This document shows, in pieces, positions 1 to 9,618 of a DNA stretch of 64,000 bases. Position 1 is the first letter of the stretch. Each line of letters opens with the position of its first letter. A program made the translations under genes and the position numbers. A model generated the notes under the pieces. It was not told where the DNA came from. It saw nothing but the letters and a program-made list of their open reading frames with translations, and made no database searches. The stretch is taken from assembly GCA_013112585.1 (NCBI GenBank), contig JABFGH010000002.1, forward strand, positions 222,356 to 286,355, in the 5' to 3' direction. This stretch comes from Ignavibacteriota bacterium. Its GTDB lineage: Bacteria > Bacteroidota > Ignavibacteria > Ignavibacteriales > Melioribacteraceae.

Positions 1-2
1 GT

Positions 3-773
3 TCAATATTAGCCGGTGTAATTGCACTGTTTTCGGTAAAATTAAATTTACTAACTAAAAGCGGTTCTATTGCTGCATTTTTTTTAGCTCTTCCCATTTT
101 CGGGTTTGGGGGATTAAAATGGAGTATTCCAATATTAACTTTCTTCCTCCTTTCAAATTTGATTTCAAAAATTGCAAAAACGAAGAATGAAAATATTGAA
201 TTGTACTTTGAAAAATCGGGTGCGAGAGATGCAGTTCAAGTTTTTGCAAATGGCGGAGTTGGCGCATTGCTGATTATACTGAATATTTTATTTCCAAATC
301 CAATTTATTATTACATTTATTTAGCATCGCTCGCCGCTGTTTGTGCCGATACTTGGGCAACTGAAATAGGAACTATATTCAAAACTAACACGTATAATGC
401 AGTAAGTTTTCAAAAAGTTGAACAAGGAGTTTCCGGCGGTATTTCTTTAAATGGTTTATTGGGTGCAGCTGCAGGCAGTATGGCAATTGCATTATCAGGT
501 TTTTTGTGGAATGAATTGCTGCCGCTCTTTTACTTTATTTCTATTGTATCTGCCGGGTTGTTCGGCAGTTACGTTGATAGCTTAATTGGAGCTTCGTTCC
601 AAGTTCAGTATAAATGCAGTGTTTGCTCAAAAACTACTGAACGAAAAATTCATTGTTCCGAAAATGCTGTTCAATGCAAAGGATTAAGCTGGATAAATAA
701 TGACATTGTTAATTTATCTTCAAGTTTAGCTGGCGGTCTGTTTTTTATAATTATTTTTAGGATTTCTGCTTAA
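3..773 (+). CDS. DUF92 family integral membrane protein (5' end outside window)
   Basis: The reading frame is open from the first complete codon of the window, so the true start lies upstream; the first internal ATG, at 159, falls inside a hydrophobic segment and is not the likely start. The product is a multi-pass membrane protein. Recognisable DUF92 features are the ADTWATEIGT motif, a GGISLNGLLGAAAGS stretch, a CSVC pair followed by an HC, and the WINNDIVNLSSSLAGG C-terminal motif. DUF92 includes the plant phytyl-phosphate kinase VTE6, so a prenyl-phosphate kinase role is possible but unproven in bacteria. The stop codon abuts the ATG of the next gene, which suggests cotranscription. Confidence 0.8.
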   Translation, partial: SILAGVIALFSVKLNLLTKSGSIAAFFLALPIFGFGGLKWSIPILTFFLLSNLISKIAKTKNENIELYFEKSGARDAVQVFANGGVGALLIILNILFPNPIYYYIYLASLAAVCADTWATEIGTIFKTNTYNAVSFQKVEQGVSGGISLNGLLGAAAGSMAIALSGFLWNELLPLFYFISIVSAGLFGSYVDSLIGASFQVQYKCSVCSKTTERKIHCSENAVQCKGLSWINNDIVNLSSSLAGGLFFIIIFRISA

Positions 774-3755
774 ATGTTATTCATAAAAAAAATGTTTTTA
801 TTTTTGATTTTTACTGCAGGCACGCTCTTTTCTCAGAATGCTGCTGAACTTTTGAGTAAAGCCGCTAAAGAGTTTGAAGAAGCAAATTACCGTAAAGCAG
901 AAAAAACTTTTCAATTAATAATTAACCAAACGAATGACGATGTTGATGAACATATTTTATCCACTGCGGCATTTTATTCGGCAGAATGTTTTTACCAATT
1001 AAAACAATTTGATGGTTCAGCAGCTAAATTTGAAGATTTTGTTGATGACTTCAAAAATAGCTCTTTCAGGGATAAATCATTTTACAGATTGGGCACAATA
1101 TATTTTGAACGAGGCTCGTATCACAAAAGCAGATTAAGATTTTTAACTTTAATAAATGATTACCCTTATAGTGAGTACGTGCCTTCAGCATATTACTGGG
1201 TTGGCGAAAGTTTGATTAGAGAAGATAAATTACTTGAAGCAGAAGAGTTTTTAAATAAAGCCGTTTCAAAAAAACAAAACAATAAATTTGTTGCTCAAAC
1301 AATTTATTCGTTAGCTGCATTATATGAAAGAAAAGGGCAGTACAAAAAGGCGGTTGAGTACTACGATAAAATGCTCGCCTTCCATTATGATGATGAACTT
1401 GCACCCCAGGCACAATTAAGAATTGGCGTCTGCTACTTTAAATTAAATGAATACGACAGTGTTGTTTTGGAACTCTCCGATCCGCTTATTAAAGAATTGC
1501 CTGTAAAACTTCAGCAAGAGGCACAGTATATTCTTGCAAATTCATTTTTTAGATTGAGAGAATATAATAGAGCCGCGGACATTTTTAGTGAAATTATAAA
1601 AAATCAATCGCCGGGAAGAAAATCAGATAATATTGAATTTGCACTCGCGTGGGTTAATTTTCAAAAAGGTGATTATGAAACCGCATATAATTTGTTCAGC
1701 GAGTTAGCCGAAACTGCTTCCGATACCTTCGCCGTTAAATCGCTTTATTGGCGGGGAGAATGTAAGCGGTATCTAAAGGAATCTGACAAAGCATTAGAAA
1801 TATTTGAAAGTTTTCTAAAAAAATATCCGAACGATAAACTTGTAGGTGAGGTTAGATTTAAGATCGGTTTAATTTATTACAACGACGATAAAATTCCATA
1901 TGCCGAAAGATACCTGATCACTTCAATCGATTCCGATAATAAAGAATCGCGTGCAAGAGCATTTACTCTGCTCGGCGAAATTAGTCTTAGCAAAAATGAT
2001 TATTTATCTGCAGCAAGTTATTTTGCAAGCGCGGGTAAATCAAATAAAATTCCGGATAACCTTCAGTATAGAATACTTTTAGGATTTGGCGTATCTCAAT
2101 ATTATTTAGATAAATATGATGAAGCTGCTGAAAAACTTCAAAAACTTATCGGGCTAAATAAAAGTTTTGAAAAGGATAAAGTTAATTTTTATCTCGCCGA
2201 AGCATTGTTCAGCAGCGGAAATTATGAAAGCGCACTAAAGCATTTTGCACGTGTTGGCGGTAATGATAAATACATGAATAAAATGTCACTTTACGGAATG
2301 GCATATTCTCATTTTAATCTGAAAGATTTTGCCAACTCAGTTTTTTACTTTAATGAATTTATGAAGCTGTATAAACGCGATGCAAATGTTTTTGATGCTA
2401 AAAGGCGGCTGGCAGAAAGTTATTACGGCATTAAACAGTTCAGCAGTTCAAGTGCTGTGTATGATGAACTTTTTGCAAAATATAAAAGTAAAATTAATTC
2501 TTCGTTCATCTATTATAATTATGCGCAGGCATTATTTAAGTCAGGCTCGCCCGATAAAGCAATAACTAAATTATCAGAGCTTCAATCAAAATATCCCCGT
2601 TCCAAATATGCCGATGATTCTCAATATCTAATCGGCTGGATTCATTTTCAGCAAGCTGAATACCCGCAGGCGATTTCCAATTACGAAAAAGTATTTATTA
2701 AATATCCAAACTCTCCAATAAAACCTATCGCACTTTACTCAATTGGCGATTCGCATTTTAATTTAGCTCAGTATGATTCCGCAATAGTTTTTTATAAAAT
2801 GCTTATCGAAAAATATCCTAAAACACAGTTTGTAAATGATGCCGTAAACGGAATACAATACTGCTACATAGCACAGGATAAACCTAATGAAGCAATAAAG
2901 GTTATTGACGATTATGTTTCTAAAAATTCGGGCAGCAGTTACGGAGAAAAAATCTTGTTCAAAAAAGGTGAAATTTATTACAGCCAGGGTAAGTACGAAG
3001 ATGCGGTGGCAGGCTACATGGAGTTTATTTCTTCATACCCGAAAAGTGATCTTGTTTCCGATGCAAATTATTGGATTGGTAAAAGTCAGCTTTTAGTCGA
3101 TAAAAAAGATGAAGCTCTTGAAAGTTTTATTAAAGTAACCGAGCAAGATATTGAATCGGAATTTGGTATCGCCGCAGTTATTGAGATTTGCAATATTTAT
3201 GAACAGCAAAATGAATTTGATGCAGCAATAAGCGTTTACAAAAATGCGATTGAAAGTATTCCTCAATCGCCTAAAATACCGGAGTTAATGTATAACAAAG
3301 GTATGCTTGAAGTTAAGAAGGAAGATTTACCGGAAGCCTACAAAACATTCAATGAAATAAGCAAATATTATTCGCAGTCATTATTTGCCGCAAAAGCAAA
3401 TATTGAACTCGGTTTACTTGAACTTAAACGGGGCGGCTACGAAAATTCTAAAATGCTTTTTAGTGAAGTAGGCAGCAATAGAACCGATGACATTGGAGCT
3501 GAAGCACAATATTATTACGGAGTTACACTTTTTGAAGAAGGTAATTATGTTGATGCAATTTCGGCATTGGTGCGTGTTCGTTCGGTTTTTCCCGGTTATA
3601 TGGAATGGTACACAAAATCATTACTTAAACTCGGCGATTGTTACGTGAAATTAGGCAATGAAAAAAATGCTCGTGAAATGTACCGGGCAGTTTTAAAGCA
3701 TCATAAAAATAATGAATATGCAAAAGAAGCAAACGAAAAAATAAAATCATTATGA
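774..3755 (+). CDS. Large periplasmic tetratricopeptide-repeat protein
   Basis: The 993-residue protein begins with a signal peptide (residues 1-20, cleavage probably near LFSQ). Nearly all the rest is TPR units of about 35 residues, recognised by repeated A..Y...G.Y..A...F...I..YP patterns, similar to the BamD/YbgF (CpoB) type. No enzymatic motif is visible. The start codon directly follows the preceding stop, and the end overlaps the next ATG by 4 nt, so it is translationally coupled to the outer-membrane barrel gene. Together with the ExbB-ExbD-TonB genes downstream, this suggests a periplasmic scaffold in an energised envelope complex; that role is inference. Confidence 0.85.
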   Translation: MLFIKKMFLFLIFTAGTLFSQNAAELLSKAAKEFEEANYRKAEKTFQLIINQTNDDVDEHILSTAAFYSAECFYQLKQFDGSAAKFEDFVDDFKNSSFRDKSFYRLGTIYFERGSYHKSRLRFLTLINDYPYSEYVPSAYYWVGESLIREDKLLEAEEFLNKAVSKKQNNKFVAQTIYSLAALYERKGQYKKAVEYYDKMLAFHYDDELAPQAQLRIGVCYFKLNEYDSVVLELSDPLIKELPVKLQQEAQYILANSFFRLREYNRAADIFSEIIKNQSPGRKSDNIEFALAWVNFQKGDYETAYNLFSELAETASDTFAVKSLYWRGECKRYLKESDKALEIFESFLKKYPNDKLVGEVRFKIGLIYYNDDKIPYAERYLITSIDSDNKESRARAFTLLGEISLSKNDYLSAASYFASAGKSNKIPDNLQYRILLGFGVSQYYLDKYDEAAEKLQKLIGLNKSFEKDKVNFYLAEALFSSGNYESALKHFARVGGNDKYMNKMSLYGMAYSHFNLKDFANSVFYFNEFMKLYKRDANVFDAKRRLAESYYGIKQFSSSSAVYDELFAKYKSKINSSFIYYNYAQALFKSGSPDKAITKLSELQSKYPRSKYADDSQYLIGWIHFQQAEYPQAISNYEKVFIKYPNSPIKPIALYSIGDSHFNLAQYDSAIVFYKMLIEKYPKTQFVNDAVNGIQYCYIAQDKPNEAIKVIDDYVSKNSGSSYGEKILFKKGEIYYSQGKYEDAVAGYMEFISSYPKSDLVSDANYWIGKSQLLVDKKDEALESFIKVTEQDIESEFGIAAVIEICNIYEQQNEFDAAISVYKNAIESIPQSPKIPELMYNKGMLEVKKEDLPEAYKTFNEISKYYSQSLFAAKANIELGLLELKRGGYENSKMLFSEVGSNRTDDIGAEAQYYYGVTLFEEGNYVDAISALVRVRSVFPGYMEWYTKSLLKLGDCYVKLGNEKNAREMYRAVLKHHKNNEYAKEANEKIKSL

Positions 3756-5347
3756 AAATTAAAATAATTATAAGCATATTTTTACTACCCTTTTTGTTGT
3801 CTGCTCAAGATGATAACAGAGGACAAAGTATTGAACTTCCCGATTTTGTAATAACCGGTGTTCAAACTGTAAATATTCCAACTGCTAAAAAGGTTAAACC
3901 GCAGCTCATATCAATGCTTTCCGAGGAATTTATTACGCCGCAGTTTAGCCCCGAAATGTTTGCGCTTTCAGGAATCTCCGAACCGGTTTTACCCAACTTA
4001 GATTTAGCGGAGGAGAAGGATGCGGTTAACGGGCAGGTAAAAGTCGGTGCGGGCTTGTACACCTTGCCCCAGGGCGAATTAAATCTTGGTGCAGGTTTTA
4101 AACATGCTTCAATTTTCGGCAGGGTGTTCGGTCTTAATGAACGGGAGTATATTGATAATGCAGGTTATAATATTTCCGGCGGGGCACTTTATACTGATTT
4201 TTTTGTCAGTAACAGATCTAAATTTTTACCGGGATTAAATTTATTTGTTAACATCAATTACCTGCGCGATTCATACAAATTTTTCGGTTCCGATTCATCA
4301 GGTTTAGAGCATCGAACCCAAACGGCAGATATAGCATTTGGTTTGAAAAATAATTACAACAAAAATTTCAAATATGGAATTAGTTTTAACAGCAGTTTTT
4401 TTGATATACGTGATAGAGATTTTGGCGAAAGTAAATTTCATACAAATGCTTTTATCGATATGATGGTTTCAAGTTTTGGAATTCAAGGAGATGCAGATTT
4501 TATTTCGCAGCATCTAACCAATAATATATCGGGCAAAACAAATTACAATTATTTTTCAACTGACAGCCGTGCAGTTTTAAGAATAAATTCTGCCATGCAG
4601 GCAAAAGCCGGAATCAATTTAGCTATCTACGATGGGAATTCATTTTTTGCACCAACCGGTTCAATATCAATAAAACTGAATGAGGCTCTTACATTTTTCG
4701 GCGAGTATGCACCGGGAACAAATTTTATTTCTATTTCAGATTTTAAGCGAAGGAATAGGTATTCAATAGTTGATTCAACCGATAACATTGTGCAGAAAGA
4801 GAAGCATAAATTTAATGCAGCATTACGTTACCAATTTTTACGCTATGTCGAAATTTCAGCAGGCGCAAGTTATTCAAAGTTTGATAACTATGTTTACTTT
4901 CAAGATTCAACCTTCAACGGTCTATTCAATTCGTCATCGATTGATGATGTAAATAAAATTTCAATTTATGCGAACCTCATGTTTCATATGGGTCCGCTTG
5001 GTTATTTTTATGCCGATGCCGCGTGGCAGAATGTTGAGGATTCTGGTAATAATCAGATCCCATACAATCACAATTTTACTGCTGAACTTATTTACGGATA
5101 CAACTTTGAAAATGGATTTTCGTTTAGCACCAAAGCTGATTTTAGATCAGCAGCTTATGCGGATATACAAAACAAAATAGAAGTACCGGATTACTTTAAT
5201 TTAAGTTTAATGATGGAATATAAGTTAAGTAATCATTTACGATTTACATTTGATTTACATAATTTAATAAACAGAAAAAATTTCCTCTGGTCGGATTATA
5301 GAGAAAAGAAATTTGATTTTGTTGCCGGTGTTGATTACCGTTGGTAA
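3752..5347 (+). CDS. Plugless TonB-receptor-like outer-membrane beta-barrel protein
   Basis: The 531-residue protein has a signal peptide (about 1-18, ending LLSAQ) and then a short segment reading IELPDFVITGVQTVNIP. From about residue 95 to the end there are alternating amphipathic strands rich in aromatic residues. The C-terminus (LRFTFDLHNLINRKN..., ending in YRW) resembles the last strands of TonB-dependent receptors. There is no room for a normal plug domain of about 130 residues, so it is either a degenerate receptor or a barrel of another family. It overlaps the upstream TPR gene by 4 nt (ATGA), which suggests the two proteins act together. Substrate unknown. Confidence 0.75.
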   Translation: MKIKIIISIFLLPFLLSAQDDNRGQSIELPDFVITGVQTVNIPTAKKVKPQLISMLSEEFITPQFSPEMFALSGISEPVLPNLDLAEEKDAVNGQVKVGAGLYTLPQGELNLGAGFKHASIFGRVFGLNEREYIDNAGYNISGGALYTDFFVSNRSKFLPGLNLFVNINYLRDSYKFFGSDSSGLEHRTQTADIAFGLKNNYNKNFKYGISFNSSFFDIRDRDFGESKFHTNAFIDMMVSSFGIQGDADFISQHLTNNISGKTNYNYFSTDSRAVLRINSAMQAKAGINLAIYDGNSFFAPTGSISIKLNEALTFFGEYAPGTNFISISDFKRRNRYSIVDSTDNIVQKEKHKFNAALRYQFLRYVEISAGASYSKFDNYVYFQDSTFNGLFNSSSIDDVNKISIYANLMFHMGPLGYFYADAAWQNVEDSGNNQIPYNHNFTAELIYGYNFENGFSFSTKADFRSAAYADIQNKIEVPDYFNLSLMMEYKLSNHLRFTFDLHNLINRKNFLWSDYREKKFDFVAGVDYRW

Positions 5348-5423
5348 TTATACTATTCTTATTTTAAAATCCGGCAGCCGTTGATTTTTTAAATAACAAA
5401 AATTAACAAATTAGAAGATAAAC

Positions 5424-7559
5424 ATGACAGAAAAAGACCTTAAAGAACTCGTTGTAAAATCTATCGGGGTACAAACCGATAATACCGATTTAGTTTATCG
5501 AGTATTCACAAAAAAAATTGCAAACAAGCTAAACCCCGGCGGGGCAATAAAAATTGAAAATGTAGGTACGTTTAACCTTGCCGAAAAAGATACAGCAATT
5601 GACAGCACGGGAACACTGCAGGCGGGAAAACTAATATTTTTACCTGCAGGTGAAAACATTTCTGAAACTGAAATAGATAAGTACTTTGCCTCAATACCAA
5701 TCGCTGCCCAAAAGGAGAGTACTGAGTTTAATCCCGATAGTATTTTTGATATTGGTGTTGCCAGACCATTAATTTCATCAACGGAATCCAGTGAAGAAAA
5801 TGCATCACTAAAAGTGATTGATGATAAAGTGGATGAATTATTAAATAATTCTGAAACAATAGAAGATTTTAAAGTTTGGTCGGAAACAAAAATTGCCGAC
5901 GCAAGTGAAACACCTGCCGACATAGAGGATAAAAGTGAACCTGAGGTTGAGGCTCCTGCTGAAGAGCCTGCTGCAGAGATGCCGGAAAGTGATGATCCGT
6001 TTGTATTGCCTGACTTCAAATCTATTGATGATGATTTTACCGATAATGCCGCCGATGAAAAAATTCAAATAGTAAGTGAAGATGATATAATTATACCCGG
6101 TGTTGAAAAAGTTAAAGACATAGAAGAAGAAAGTGATGAGGAAATTATTTCAGATGAAAATGAGTTAACTGAAACAAGTGAAGATGTAGAAGAACCTGTT
6201 GACGAAGAAGAAAACTTAGAAGATTTGTTCAAAGATTTTGAAAGTGAAAATGATACAAGTTTTGAAACTTCTTTGCCGGAAGATATTACGGATGAATTTG
6301 AAACTCCCGGAATGGAAACTCTGCCCGAAATTGAACCGGAAGAAGATAAAGTTGAAGAAAGTATTGATAATGCTGATGATGTCGAAAAATTAGATGATGA
6401 AGATGAATTTGAACCTGAAGGTAAAACTGAAGGTGAACCTGAAGGTGAACCTGAAGATAAACCTGAACGTAAACCTGAAGTTGAATCATTAGATATTGAA
6501 ACAGTAAAGGTTGATGAAGACACTAATCTGGATGAGGCTTTGGATGAAACGGTAATTGAGGAGAGCGATACCTTTTTGGATGAAGATGATAAAGAATTTA
6601 CTGAAGCTGAAGATAAAGCTGATGACGATAGTGTTAATGAATTTGTCGGGGAAACTACTGAAGAATCAGATGAACTTAAAGAGGATGACTTAAACTTAGC
6701 TGATGGAGAGTTTGAAATTGATAATCCCGATTTTGATAAAGAAGGAATAGAAAGTATTTCTGCTTCAGTGGAGGATACGTTTGATGATTTCGAAAAGAAA
6801 ATTGAAGAAGATGAAGCAGAAACAGAAGAAGATGAAATTGCAGAGCTTCCATCGGATGATGAAATTATTGAAGTGGATAAAAAAGATGAATTCATAAATG
6901 ATGAACTTGAAGAAAATGATGAAGATCAATTAAATGATCTACCCGAAGAAGGCGAGAAGATTTTAGAACCTGCAGGCGAAGAAAGTGAATACTCTAAATT
7001 ACGCGGCGGTGAATCTAAATCAGCTTTGGGAAAAGGCTTTTGGATTAGTGTGATGGTATTTGTTGTTGTAGTTGTGGTTGGGGCTTACTTGTATTTATTT
7101 GTTTACGATTCGTCTTCAAAAAGTGAAAAGCCGCCGCCGGTAGTTGAGTCACAATCCGATTTACCTGAAGAAACAACTCCTCCTCCGCCTCCTCCTGCTA
7201 AGGAAGAGAAGCAGGAACAAAAATCTATTGAAGATATTAAAAAGGAACTTGAAGCCAAAAGAGATATAGTTAAAATTCAAGGCACGGGTGATACAGGCTT
7301 TTATAGAGACGGCAGTGATGAAGTTAGATTAGGAAATGGAATCTTTAATAAAAACGGGTTGTATAGTGTTCAAGTATCATCTTTCAAAACCCAAAGTGTT
7401 GCAGAAAATGATGCAAAGGAATTACAGGATAGAGGCTATGATGCTTTTATTGTAAAGGCATTTGTTCAAAAATTTAATGCTGATTATTACAGAGTTAGAA
7501 TAGGTTACTTTAATTCTAAAAAAGAAGCAGAAGATTTTCAAAAAGAATTTAAACGTTAA
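5424..7559 (+). CDS. HU-domain / acidic linker / TM / SPOR-domain protein
   Basis: The 711-residue protein has four parts. Residues 1-95 resemble the prokaryotic HU/IHF-like fold (helical start, then GGAIKIENVGTFNL). Residues about 100-530 are an extremely Asp/Glu-rich, probably disordered linker, with a short EPEGEPEDKPERKPE repeat near 332-352. A single transmembrane helix lies at about 536-557. After a Pro-rich stretch (PPPPPP), a C-terminal SPOR domain spans about 646-711 (YSVQVSSFKTQSVAENDAKE... YYRVRIGYF). By family knowledge SPOR binds denuded septal peptidoglycan and HU folds bind DNA. The topology would put the HU domain in the cytoplasm and SPOR in the periplasm. It is followed after 20 nt by exbB. 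Confidence 0.85.
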   Translation: MTEKDLKELVVKSIGVQTDNTDLVYRVFTKKIANKLNPGGAIKIENVGTFNLAEKDTAIDSTGTLQAGKLIFLPAGENISETEIDKYFASIPIAAQKESTEFNPDSIFDIGVARPLISSTESSEENASLKVIDDKVDELLNNSETIEDFKVWSETKIADASETPADIEDKSEPEVEAPAEEPAAEMPESDDPFVLPDFKSIDDDFTDNAADEKIQIVSEDDIIIPGVEKVKDIEEESDEEIISDENELTETSEDVEEPVDEEENLEDLFKDFESENDTSFETSLPEDITDEFETPGMETLPEIEPEEDKVEESIDNADDVEKLDDEDEFEPEGKTEGEPEGEPEDKPERKPEVESLDIETVKVDEDTNLDEALDETVIEESDTFLDEDDKEFTEAEDKADDDSVNEFVGETTEESDELKEDDLNLADGEFEIDNPDFDKEGIESISASVEDTFDDFEKKIEEDEAETEEDEIAELPSDDEIIEVDKKDEFINDELEENDEDQLNDLPEEGEKILEPAGEESEYSKLRGGESKSALGKGFWISVMVFVVVVVVGAYLYLFVYDSSSKSEKPPPVVESQSDLPEETTPPPPPPAKEEKQEQKSIEDIKKELEAKRDIVKIQGTGDTGFYRDGSDEVRLGNGIFNKNGLYSVQVSSFKTQSVAENDAKELQDRGYDAFIVKAFVQKFNADYYRVRIGYFNSKKEAEDFQKEFKR

Positions 7560-7579
7560 TTTATAGAGAATGGTATAAC

Positions 7580-8236
7580 ATGAGTGTTTTTTCCGTATTG
7601 CTGAGAGGCGGCTGGATTATGCTGCCAATTTTTATTGCTTCAATTTTAGCAGTAATAATTATAATTGATAGATACATTGTGATCAGAAGATCAAAAATGA
7701 ATGTCCCTGCGTTCCTAGTACGTATAAGAGGAATGCTGAAAAAGGGAGATGTTGATGGCGCACTTGGAGTTTGCATGCAGGAGAAAACTCCATCAGCCAA
7801 CATTGTTCGTAAAGGATTAAAAAAATATGGACTTGGACATGAACGCGTGAGAGAGGCAATTGAAAGTTCCGGTAAACAGGAAATTTTTAAATTGGAGAAA
7901 GGACTTTCAGTTCTTGCTACAATTTCCGGTGCGGCGCCGCTGCTTGGTTTCCTCGGTACAGTTACGGGTATGATTCAGGCATTTATGAAAATTGAAGACT
8001 TGCAAGGTTCTGCTAATCCCGCAGATTTAGCAGGCGGAATTTGGGAGGCTTTGTTAACCACCGCATTCGGTTTAGCAGTTGGAATTATTGCTTATATGTT
8101 TTACAATTATCTTGTTTCAAAAATAAGCAAACTTGTTTTGGATATGGAAGTAATATCAAACGATGTAGTTGATATACTAGAAGAAGTATCGAAAGGGAAA
8201 ACAAGTATTGAAGATGATGTTGAAATTGAAATTTAG
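7580..8236 (+). CDS. exbB: MotA/TolQ/ExbB proton-channel family protein
   Basis: The 218-residue protein has three hydrophobic segments: an N-terminal one near residues 12-32, and two in the second half around the conserved ATISGAAPLLGFLGTVTGMIQAF and GLAVGIIAYMFYNYLV stretches typical of ExbB/TolQ. It forms the inner-membrane proton channel with ExbD and passes proton-motive force to a TonB- or TolA-like protein. It lies 20 nt after the SPOR gene and 8 nt before exbD, clearly in one operon. Whether the complex is TonB- or Tol-like cannot be settled from this protein alone; the TonB gene next to it favours the former. Confidence 0.93.
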   Translation: MSVFSVLLRGGWIMLPIFIASILAVIIIIDRYIVIRRSKMNVPAFLVRIRGMLKKGDVDGALGVCMQEKTPSANIVRKGLKKYGLGHERVREAIESSGKQEIFKLEKGLSVLATISGAAPLLGFLGTVTGMIQAFMKIEDLQGSANPADLAGGIWEALLTTAFGLAVGIIAYMFYNYLVSKISKLVLDMEVISNDVVDILEEVSKGKTSIEDDVEIEI

Positions 8237-8244
8237 GCATAGCA

Positions 8245-8649
8245 ATGAAATTTGAAACCAGAAATAAACCGCTAGAAACATTTAGTTTTTCATCCCTTAC
8301 GGATATTGTAATGCTGCTGCTTATTTTCTTTTTGATCACTTCGCAGTTCGTAATCCAAACAGGTGTAAAAGTAAAACTGCCCGGTTCAAAACAGAATGAG
8401 CAAGTATCGATTACAAGATTGGTTGTTTCAATCACCGAAGAAAGCCGTATTTATGTTGGTGCCGAAGAAACAAGCATTGACGGAGTTGCAGCCCAAATAG
8501 AGAAAGTTTTAAAAACTACAAGCGAAAGAAACCTTATTATCAGAGCAGATAAATCGGTTAATATTGATATGGTAATTAAGGTAATTGATGCCGCAAAGGG
8601 AATTGGAATAGATAGGTTTACAATAGAAACAGAAAAAGAATCGTTCTAA
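8245..8649 (+). CDS. exbD: ExbD/TolR family biopolymer transport protein
   Basis: The 134-residue protein has the ExbD/TolR layout: a short cytoplasmic N-terminus, one transmembrane helix (about 20-38, TDIVMLLLIFFLITSQFV) carrying the conserved proton-binding Asp at its start, and a periplasmic domain with the RADKSVNIDMVIKVIDAAKGIGI motif. It partners with the upstream ExbB. Its stop codon overlaps the ATG of tonB (TAATG), which indicates translational coupling. Confidence 0.93.
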   Translation: MKFETRNKPLETFSFSSLTDIVMLLLIFFLITSQFVIQTGVKVKLPGSKQNEQVSITRLVVSITEESRIYVGAEETSIDGVAAQIEKVLKTTSERNLIIRADKSVNIDMVIKVIDAAKGIGIDRFTIETEKESF

Positions 8650-9338
8650 TGTTTATTAAAGATTCAAAAAATATTTCGTCACTGCTTTCAGTAGCAATTC
8701 ATCTCGTGCTTATTCTAATTTTTATGATTTGGAATATTAATCCAGCATTAACCGAAGATGAATTTGTTACTGTGGGATTCGGTACAATCGGAAAAACAAG
8801 TTCCTCCGGTTCATTGGTTAAAAAACAAAAACCTTCAAAAGAAAAAGAAGTAAAAAAAGAAAAAAAAGAAGAACCTAAAAAAGTTGTAAAGAAAGTTGAA
8901 CTTCCAAAAGTAGTTAACGAAGATGATAACAATGTAATTACCGCTTCAAAAAAGAAAGAAAAAAAAGAAGAAGAAAAACCTGCAATCAAGCCAATTAAAA
9001 AAGCTGAAGCTGAAGAAAAGGGGAGAGAGAACGAAGGGGAAGGTGAAGGCAGCTTTGGTTTTGAAATTGATTTCGGAGGCAAAGGTAAAAGAAAAATTTA
9101 CAGCTATTCATTACCTTCTTATCCGCAAGGGGTTAGTAAAGAGATAGATGTAAAATTAAGATTCAGTATTTTGCCCGATGGTTCCGTTGGAAGAGTTTTT
9201 CCTCTGCTTAAAGCTGATGCAAGATTAGAAAGTGCTGCGATTAGTTCAATTAAAAAATGGCGTTTTGAACCGCTGCCAAACGGACAAAAACAAGTTGAAC
9301 AGGTTGCCGTTATTGTATTTCCTTACCGGCTTCAGTAA
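8649..9338 (+). CDS. tonB: TonB family energy transducer
   Basis: The 229-residue protein has one N-terminal transmembrane anchor (about 12-32), a Lys/Glu-rich and Pro-containing periplasmic linker (about 58-130), and a C-terminal TonB domain (about 150-229) with the pattern LRFSILPDGSVGRVFPL...AAISSIKKWRFEPLP. It transmits ExbB-ExbD energy to an outer-membrane partner; the plugless barrel encoded upstream is the nearest candidate, by inference. Its last 29 nt overlap the 3' end of the convergent gene at 9310-9612, so the two transcripts meet tail to tail with no obvious terminator between them. Confidence 0.9.
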   Translation: MFIKDSKNISSLLSVAIHLVLILIFMIWNINPALTEDEFVTVGFGTIGKTSSSGSLVKKQKPSKEKEVKKEKKEEPKKVVKKVELPKVVNEDDNNVITASKKKEKKEEEKPAIKPIKKAEAEEKGRENEGEGEGSFGFEIDFGGKGKRKIYSYSLPSYPQGVSKEIDVKLRFSILPDGSVGRVFPLLKADARLESAAISSIKKWRFEPLPNGQKQVEQVAVIVFPYRLQ

Positions 9339-9612
9339 CCAAATCTTTTTTGTAATACTTGTAGTAAAATATCGATTCAATTATTGTTACTATCACTAAT
9401 GAAATCCCATCCCTGTCAAATTCCTTTCCAAACCCCTGCGGTTCAATTAGCTGGTTAACTATCATTGTTATAAAAGCCCAAGCAATTGCAAAAAGTATAA
9501 TAATTAAAATTACATTTTGGAACGCTGAAGAGAGTGATTCATTTTTCTTTTTGATAAAAAAAATTGTGAAGATAAAAATTATGTGCAGTATAAAAACAAT
9601 TGCGCTCGCCAT
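9310..9612 (-). CDS. Small hypothetical membrane protein
   Basis: A 100-residue protein with three predicted transmembrane segments (about 4-20, 30-50 and 68-83) and a charged tail (KYYKKDLVTEAGKEIQ). I recognise no family. It is the last gene of a four-gene minus-strand operon, 6 nt after its upstream neighbour, and its 3' end overlaps tonB by 29 nt. The close spacing and the hydrophobic pattern support a real gene, but the function is unknown. Confidence 0.6.
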   Translation of the reverse strand: MASAIVFILHIIFIFTIFFIKKKNESLSSAFQNVILIIILFAIAWAFITMIVNQLIEPQGFGKEFDRDGISLVIVTIIESIFYYKYYKKDLVTEAGKEIQ

Positions 9613-9618
9613 AAATAT

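Noticed and set aside
5495..6019. 174-codon minus-strand frame
   Set aside because: Shadow of the HU-SPOR gene with low-complexity Ser/Ala composition.
6065..6895. 276-codon Ser-rich frame on the minus strand
   Set aside because: It is the antisense of the Asp/Glu-rich linker in the HU-SPOR gene; GAA/GAT codons read as Ser-rich on the other strand. No ribosome site or recognisable domain.
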